Assembly: GCF_001315105.1 (NCBI RefSeq)
Contig: NZ_BAZR01000042.1
Coordinates: 1 to 40,525 of the forward strand
Direction: 5' to 3'
DNA from: Paenibacillus sp. JCM 10914
GTDB lineage: Bacteria; Bacillota; Bacilli; Paenibacillales; Paenibacillaceae
Length of the DNA stretch: 40,525 nucleotides
Made by a program: the position numbers and the translations under genes. Positions within the stretch are counted from its first letter, which is position 1. Every line of letters starts with the position of its first letter. This document shows positions 36,252 through 40,525 of this stretch, piece after piece. The notes beneath the pieces were generated by a model that had not been told where the DNA came from, ran no database searches, and saw only the letters and a program-made list of their open reading frames with translations.

Positions 36252-37205
36252 TCATACGTCGAGCGGCACGGCCTTGGACCGATGTTGCTGGACTTCCTCT
36301 GTTAAGCGGTCTTGGTTAGCTTTGAGCACATCAGACCATTCTTTCAATTTGCTCAGGAAAGCGTGGTCGGCAACATCCTTGCCCGCTAACGCCTTGTCCA
36401 GCGCCTGACGCGCCTTCGGGTCGAGTTGATTGTTCTCATACATAAACAGCGGCGTGTTATTGTAGCCATAGAACAGGCTTAATTCGGTGAAGCGAAGCAT
36501 GCGCTCTACGTCCGCCACGCGGTTGGATTTAGGATAGGATTGCAGAAAATTCTCCTGGGCTACGCCACGCTGAATCACTTCGGACCAAGAAATCACCAGG
36601 GCGCCATCGTTAACGGCGACTTTCTCGGATTCAACGACCATGATGTCGATATAGGCTCGGATATCTTGATTGATGTAAGGCTTGTAGATCTCCAGGCTCT
36701 TATAGTCGACAATGGGGAACACAACCCCTTCGGTTGTATGCAGCTTGTAGCCGCCATCTCGTAGATTGATCAGCATCTGTTTCAGGGCGTCATTCTTTAT
36801 TTTGTTAATTGTGGTTTGAATCGATTCACCGTACTTGTACAGCTTCATCAGTTCGTCCTGAATGCCAATCTTATAGATCGCATCCGTTTTGGCTGAGAGT
36901 GCCTTATCGATGGCGTTCTCCAGCTTCAAGACCAGCATGGTTGCCTGATACGGCGTGACACTGCGGATATGCTTGGTAATATACGCTTTGGCATAGGCGA
37001 CGTCTTGTTCTTTCAATAACTTCGTCGCTTTGTTGTAGACGGCATTGCCAAAGGCGGTTGCTTTGTTTGAAGATGCAGCCCCTTGCGTGGCTTCCGCTTC
37101 ATTGACAGGTGCCGCGTCAGCAGCATTAATAGTAGATAGAATCCCAGCAGGAAGAGTGAGGGTAAGTGCGAGAATGGCGGCTGCCGCGGATTTGTTGGCT
37201 TTCAT
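36252..37205 (-). CDS. Secreted protein of unknown function
   Basis: The product has 317 residues. The start at 37205 follows AAAGGAGG (minus strand). An N-terminal signal peptide (AAAAILALTLTLPAG, probable cleavage near AADAA) indicates export, and there is no lipobox. The rest is mainly helical and rich in Lys, Ala and Leu, with no transmembrane helix, LPXTG or recognised catalytic motif. Conserved-looking segments are KLHTTEGVVFPIVDYKSLEIYKPYI and DIMVVESEKVAVNDGALVISW, the latter resembling the core of uncharacterised Paenibacillus secreted proteins. It is transcribed towards ilvA and no partner gene is obvious. I do not recognise the family. Confidence 0.75.
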   Translation of the reverse strand: MKANKSAAAAILALTLTLPAGILSTINAADAAPVNEAEATQGAASSNKATAFGNAVYNKATKLLKEQDVAYAKAYITKHIRSVTPYQATMLVLKLENAIDKALSAKTDAIYKIGIQDELMKLYKYGESIQTTINKIKNDALKQMLINLRDGGYKLHTTEGVVFPIVDYKSLEIYKPYINQDIRAYIDIMVVESEKVAVNDGALVISWSEVIQRGVAQENFLQSYPKSNRVADVERMLRFTELSLFYGYNNTPLFMYENNQLDPKARQALDKALAGKDVADHAFLSKLKEWSDVLKANQDRLTEEVQQHRSKAVPLDV

Positions 37206-37281
37206 AATATTATTTCCTCCTTTTACCACACATTACCCTTATCCTATCATTTATTGCTGCCGGGCGAATGACGAGTTTGTA

Positions 37282-37943
37282 TTATTTGCTCGAAAACAGG
37301 AATTTCGTCCCGGCGATTCCGACTAGAAAAATAACAAGGCTAACCCAAGGAGCTACCGTCAGCACTGGGAGCAGTCGTCCGAGGAACACGCCTACGATCA
37401 GAATGGCGACGGTAATGGCCACATAGATCCCCATATCACGCACATTGATTTTGCGCTGCTCGTTCTCGGGCTGAAACGTATCGTTCTTCATCCAGCGTAA
37501 TAGGGCATGGATCAGGACGTACGAGCCGCCTGCAATCAGAACGAGCGTGGAGATGCGAATCTGTGTCATCCGTTCGACGGGGCCGCCCGCCCAGATCGTT
37601 ATGAAGCCGACCAGCGCTTGCACGAAGAAGAACCATGTGAGTGCAATCCAGGGGATCATCAGGTGATGCTGCAAGCTGCTTAAGCCTTTCATTCTGGGCA
37701 GATGCTCTACGAGTTCCTGACAGTAGCTTTCGGGTCGTCGCCAAATACCTCCTGCGCCGTCTTGCCCTTGGCCTGCGCTTCGAGCAGATGTTCGGCCAAC
37801 TCTAGCAGCAGCTCCTCACCCTTGGCTTCCTGAATGGCACTGCTACGAATATAGACAACCATATCCTGGTAGTAATCCAGATTGCTCGGTGTCATTTCAT
37901 CTTGAAGCTTGTTGTTCTGTTTAATCATCTGTTTCGTATTCAT
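37282..37943 (-). pseudogene. DUF1129-like membrane protein, interrupted by a 1-bp frameshift
   Basis: A soluble N-terminal part (about 75 residues, LDYYQDMVVYIRSSAIQEAK) is followed by a membrane domain with about four hydrophobic helices. This layout is that of DUF1129-type proteins encoded beside PadR regulators. The start at 37943 follows GGAGG. The frame breaks after FGDDPKA near 37725 and stops; one frame over it continues as YCQELVEHLPRMKGLSSLQ and the membrane helices to 37282. Restoring one base in GCTAC (minus strand) gives about 220 residues. It lies 5 bp after padR, so the pair is an operon. The function is unknown; the membrane part may be controlled by, or reported through, PadR. 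Confidence 0.78.
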
Positions 37944-37948
37944 TACGG

Positions 37949-38281
37949 TTATCCTCCGGATGTTAAGATGTGATCGACGCTCTCTTTCAGTGTTCCCCAA
38001 TGTCGTTTGAATTGCAGCAGAACGTCCCGGCCTTTATCGGTCAGCTGATAGTATTTGCGCGGCGGGCCCCCTGCGCCGGGAGCTGGCCGGATCGTGCCCG
38101 CGATCAGTTGTTCCTTCTGCATCCGCAGCAGCAATGGATAGATGCTGCCTTCGCTTACAAAGTGAAGCCCGCTGTCTTCCAGGAGCGTACTTAACTCATA
38201 ACCGTATATTTCGCGGTCTTCCATGAGGGCGAGTATGCAGCCTTCGAGAATACCTTTTAGCATCTGACTCTGGGTCGTCAT
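37949..38281 (-). CDS. PadR-family transcriptional regulator
   Basis: A 110-residue winged-helix regulator. The typical PadR features are ILALMEDREIYGYELSTLL, then SEGSIYPLLLRMQKEQLI and GPPRKYYQLTDKG, the wing. It lacks the long C-terminal dimerisation domain and so belongs to the short PadR-s2 type. The start follows AGGAGG, 12 bp upstream. The next gene encodes a DUF1129-like membrane protein, and such pairs are often autoregulated. Confidence 0.92.
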   Translation of the reverse strand: MTTQSQMLKGILEGCILALMEDREIYGYELSTLLEDSGLHFVSEGSIYPLLLRMQKEQLIAGTIRPAPGAGGPPRKYYQLTDKGRDVLLQFKRHWGTLKESVDHILTSGG

Positions 38282-38306
38282 CGATGGGTATGCCTCCTAA
38301 CTATAT

Positions 38307-38322
38307 GGTAATACAAGGTAAT
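38307..38322. promoter_or_regulatory. GGTAAT direct repeat, possible PadR binding site
   Basis: GGTAAT-ACAA-GGTAAT lies 26 bp upstream of padR, within its promoter region. The position fits autoregulation; binding is inferred. The rest of the 414-bp gap up to 38696 has no gene and only one other signal, the promoter at 38603. Confidence 0.35.
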
Positions 38323-38602
38323 TGGACGCACAGGTTCATGGGACGGAAACGATGTAGGGCATGCGATAGTTGTGCATCGACTGACTGATGTATCGAGTTA
38401 GAGCATAGTAGGCTAGGCACGAGTGAAAAGGATCGCTTGATTCGAAGTTTTGTTCATAAAAAGGATCAGATGGCCTGCTAGCTTGCAATGCAATATATCA
38501 TACGACAGACCATCTTGCCATGCAAGTTAGTGTGATCAATGGCGTTAAGTTACGGTGAGTTCGCCGGTTATTTAATAGCCGCTGCAGGCTCAGTAACCCT
38601 CG

Positions 38603-38631
38603 TTGACAATCTATTTATACGGTGATAAGAT
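38603..38631 (+). promoter_or_regulatory. Sigma-A promoter of the alpha/beta hydrolase gene
   Basis: TTGACA (38603-38608), 17 bp and TAAGAT (38626-38631) preceded by TG at the extended position. It is about 60 bp before the start codon. Confidence 0.65.
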
Positions 38632-38695
38632 TAATCCATATTAAACTTATCGGAATTATTAATATTAACATTGCGCATTTCGAGGAGGACTGGAC

Positions 38696-39523
38696 ATGGA
38701 GCGACAAATTACGATCCGTCATCAACAGGAGGAGCTGACAGCGACTATACATTACCCGCCGGAAGCGGGGGATCAAGGCAACGGCTGTCGCAGGGTCCCG
38801 CTCGTGATTATCTGCCACGGCTTCGTGGGGAGCCGGATTGGCGTGGACCGGTTATTCGTGAAGGCGGCGCGTGCCTTTGCAGAGGATGGCAACATGGTCA
38901 TTCGCTTTGATTATATCGGCTGTGGCGAGAGTTCCGGCAACTATGGCAGCGAAGGCTTGGAGTCCATGATTGCCCAGACGCGGACGGTGCTGGAGTATGG
39001 ACTCAGCTGTGCTGACGTCGATTCGAAGCGCATTACGCTGGTGGGACATAGCCTGGGCGGCGCGGTAGCTCTACAGACGGCGGTCCGCGATCGGCGCGTG
39101 AAACAGCTGGTTCTCTGGTCAGCGGTAGGCTATCCATTCAATGACATTGTCAAAATCACAGGAAGAGACGTGTATGATACTTCCGTCAATTCGGGTTCGG
39201 CCGACTATCTCGGTTATGAATTCACGCCCGTATTCTTCGATTCCTTGGCGCAGGGACAGCCGTTCCAGGAGGCGATCAAGTTCTCGGGCAACGTACTCGT
39301 GGTGCACGGCACCTCGGATGAGGTCATTCCAGTCGACTATGCATTCCTGTTCCAGAAGGTGTTCTGGATGCGTCCGGAAGGCCGCTGCGATAAGGAGATT
39401 ATTTTTCAGGCAGATCATACGTATTCCGCCGGACCGCAGCGCGAGTTGCTGCTGGAGCGCACTCGGAATTGGCTGGGTGAGCAAGTGCAGATCGAGCAGG
39501 AGTGGCAGCATTGGATGATCTAG
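38696..39523 (+). CDS. Alpha/beta hydrolase (serine aminopeptidase S33/esterase-like)
   Basis: A 275-residue cytoplasmic hydrolase. The oxyanion region is IICHGFVGSRIG. The triad is Ser119 (GHSLGG), Asp208 (HGTSDEVIP) and His241 (QADHTYS). The cap region is short. The pattern resembles cinnamoyl/feruloyl esterase-like and S33-type hydrolases, but no substrate can be assigned. It has its own promoter, and the dioxygenase gene follows after 76 bp. Confidence 0.88.
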   Translation: MERQITIRHQQEELTATIHYPPEAGDQGNGCRRVPLVIICHGFVGSRIGVDRLFVKAARAFAEDGNMVIRFDYIGCGESSGNYGSEGLESMIAQTRTVLEYGLSCADVDSKRITLVGHSLGGAVALQTAVRDRRVKQLVLWSAVGYPFNDIVKITGRDVYDTSVNSGSADYLGYEFTPVFFDSLAQGQPFQEAIKFSGNVLVVHGTSDEVIPVDYAFLFQKVFWMRPEGRCDKEIIFQADHTYSAGPQRELLLERTRNWLGEQVQIEQEWQHWMI

Positions 39524-39599
39524 TAAGTTACTTGGCATCTTGGGCGGTTTAACGTTACAATAGAGATGTCCCTTGATATTGAAGCTGGAGGTGGCATCA

Positions 39600-40376
39600 A
39601 TGACGTTACCCGCTCTATTCATTGCCCATGGTTCGCCGATGATGGCCATGGAGGAGAACGAGTACACCCGTTTCCTGACCGACCTGGGACGGGAGTTGCC
39701 GGTTCCTAAGGCCATCGCCGTATTCTCCGCGCACTGGGATGAGCCGAATCAGCGGCTAACCGGCGATGAGAAGCATGAGACGATGCACGATTTTTATGGT
39801 TTCCCAGAGGAGATGTACCGAATTAAGTATCCTGCACCGGGCAGTTCAGCGCTTGCTGAAGACATAGCCCGCAGGTTCGAGGCGGGGAATCTGCAAGCCC
39901 AGGCGGTACATGGCCGTGGACTCGATCATGGCGTATGGGTGATCTTGCAGATGATGTATCCGAATGCGGATATTCCGGTAGTGGCACTATCTGTCGATTC
40001 CAAGCGTTCACCCAAAGAGCAGTACGCGATTGGCGTGATGCTAGCGGAGCTGCGTGAGGAAGGTATACTGATCATCGGCAGCGGCGGTTTGGTGCACAAC
40101 CTGCGCATGGTCCACCAGAGCGAGGAGCCGGATGCTTGGGCTGTGGCGTTCGATGAGTGGATCGGGGCTCAACTGGCCGATTGGAATCTGCCTGAGCTGT
40201 TTGCCTACGACAAGAAAGCACCCCACGCCCGTGAAGCCGTGCCATCTTACGGAACGGAGCATTTCGCGCCATTGTTCTATGCGATGGGGGCGGCGGATAA
40301 CGGCCGTCAGGCGCAGCGATTATTTCAAGCTTATCAATACGGCAGTCTGAGTCTGAACTGCTGGTCATTTAAATAA
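39600..40376 (+). CDS. DODA/LigB-type extradiol dioxygenase (YgiD-like)
   Basis: A 258-residue member of the class III extradiol dioxygenase family related to 4,5-DOPA dioxygenase. The metal ligands are likely His10 (FIAHGSPMM), His45 (FSAHWDE) and the His in GTEHFAPLFYAMG near the C-terminus. The active-site segments DHGVW (His110) and GGLVHNLRM (His166) are also conserved. ATG 39600 follows GGAGGTGG; an earlier in-frame codon at 39573 lacks this. It would open the ring of a catechol-like compound, though most bacterial members have no known substrate. A terminator follows. Confidence 0.9.
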   Translation: MTLPALFIAHGSPMMAMEENEYTRFLTDLGRELPVPKAIAVFSAHWDEPNQRLTGDEKHETMHDFYGFPEEMYRIKYPAPGSSALAEDIARRFEAGNLQAQAVHGRGLDHGVWVILQMMYPNADIPVVALSVDSKRSPKEQYAIGVMLAELREEGILIIGSGGLVHNLRMVHQSEEPDAWAVAFDEWIGAQLADWNLPELFAYDKKAPHAREAVPSYGTEHFAPLFYAMGAADNGRQAQRLFQAYQYGSLSLNCWSFK

Positions 40377-40382
40377 AAGGAG

Positions 40383-40418
40383 AAGCCGGGCTTGGTCGTC
40401 AAGCCCGGCTTATTTATT
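40383..40418 (+). terminator. Intrinsic terminator after the dioxygenase gene
   Basis: AAGCCGGGCTTG (40383-40394) pairs perfectly with CAAGCCCGGCTT (40400-40411), loop GTCGT, followed by ATTTATT. Confidence 0.88.
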
Positions 40419-40420
40419 GT

Positions 40421-40525
40421 GGTAGCGCAATCGCGCCGCCGGAACGTAGCAAGTCCCCGAGAGGGACTTGTGGTAGCGCAAAAGCGCCGCTGGAGTGCAG
40501 CAAGTCCCCGAGAGGGACTTGTGCA
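40421..40525. repeat. 51-bp two-hairpin repeats (two copies at the right edge)
   Basis: AAGTCCCCGAGAGGGACTT occurs at 40451-40469 and 40502-40520, again 51 bp apart and in the same orientation as the left array. The GCGC-AAAA-GCGC dyad lies between them. The centre is CGAGA instead of TCAGA, while the 7-bp arms are kept. The array probably continues beyond the window. Confidence 0.88.

Overview
The window looks like chromosomal DNA of a Paenibacillus-type Firmicute. The evidence is strong AGGAGG ribosome-binding sites, sigma-A promoters, a secreted beta-CGTase of the Paenibacillus/Bacillus circulans type, several lipoprotein-plus-two-permease sugar ABC transporters without an ATPase gene, and a YesM/YesN-type two-component pair. 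No phage, transposase, tRNA or rRNA was seen.

Layout. (1) 1-289: six tandem 51-bp two-hairpin repeats. The same family reappears at 40421-40525, so both window ends carry it. (2) 356-1623: purD, with a one-base frameshift, then a terminator. (3) 1.8-10.6 kb: an alpha-glucan locus with a maltodextrin/cyclodextrin transporter (binding protein and two permeases) behind a promoter with three LacI/CcpA-type sites, a chemoreceptor, and a convergent CGTase gene (frameshifted) whose leader holds a terminator and a possible competing antiterminator. (4) 10.6-13.65 kb: serine hydrolase, double-GNAT and PIG-L genes, probably one operon behind a promoter with a cre-like site. (5) 13.7-22.0 kb: a beta-1,2-glucan-type locus with binding protein, two permeases, a LacI regulator and a GH94/GH36-like 1,2-beta-oligoglucan phosphorylase, with CGAAACGTTTCG operators before the transporter and before the phosphorylase. 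(6) 22.2 kb: an MhqD-like hydrolase. (7) 22.9-34.65 kb: a uronate-polysaccharide locus with two permeases, binding protein, sensor kinase, AraC-type regulator, heparinase II/III-like lyase, GH88 unsaturated glucuronyl hydrolase and DUF2264 protein (frameshifted). (8) 34.9-40.4 kb: ilvA, a secreted protein of unknown function, a PadR/DUF1129 pair (DUF1129 frameshifted), an alpha/beta hydrolase and a DODA/LigB-type dioxygenase.

How the parts fit. Three loci import oligosaccharides derived from starch/cyclodextrin, beta-1,2-glucan and uronic-acid polysaccharide. None encodes its ATPase, so a shared MsmX-type ATPase elsewhere is expected. Each has its own control: LacI/CcpA-like sites and a possible attenuator, a local LacI repressor, and a membrane two-component system.

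Caution. Four genes (purD, CGTase, DUF2264, DUF1129), and perhaps the serine hydrolase 5' end, are each broken by loss of one base that can be explained as a shortened run of identical bases. Restoring it gives full family-length proteins. Sequencing or assembly error is as likely as true mutation.
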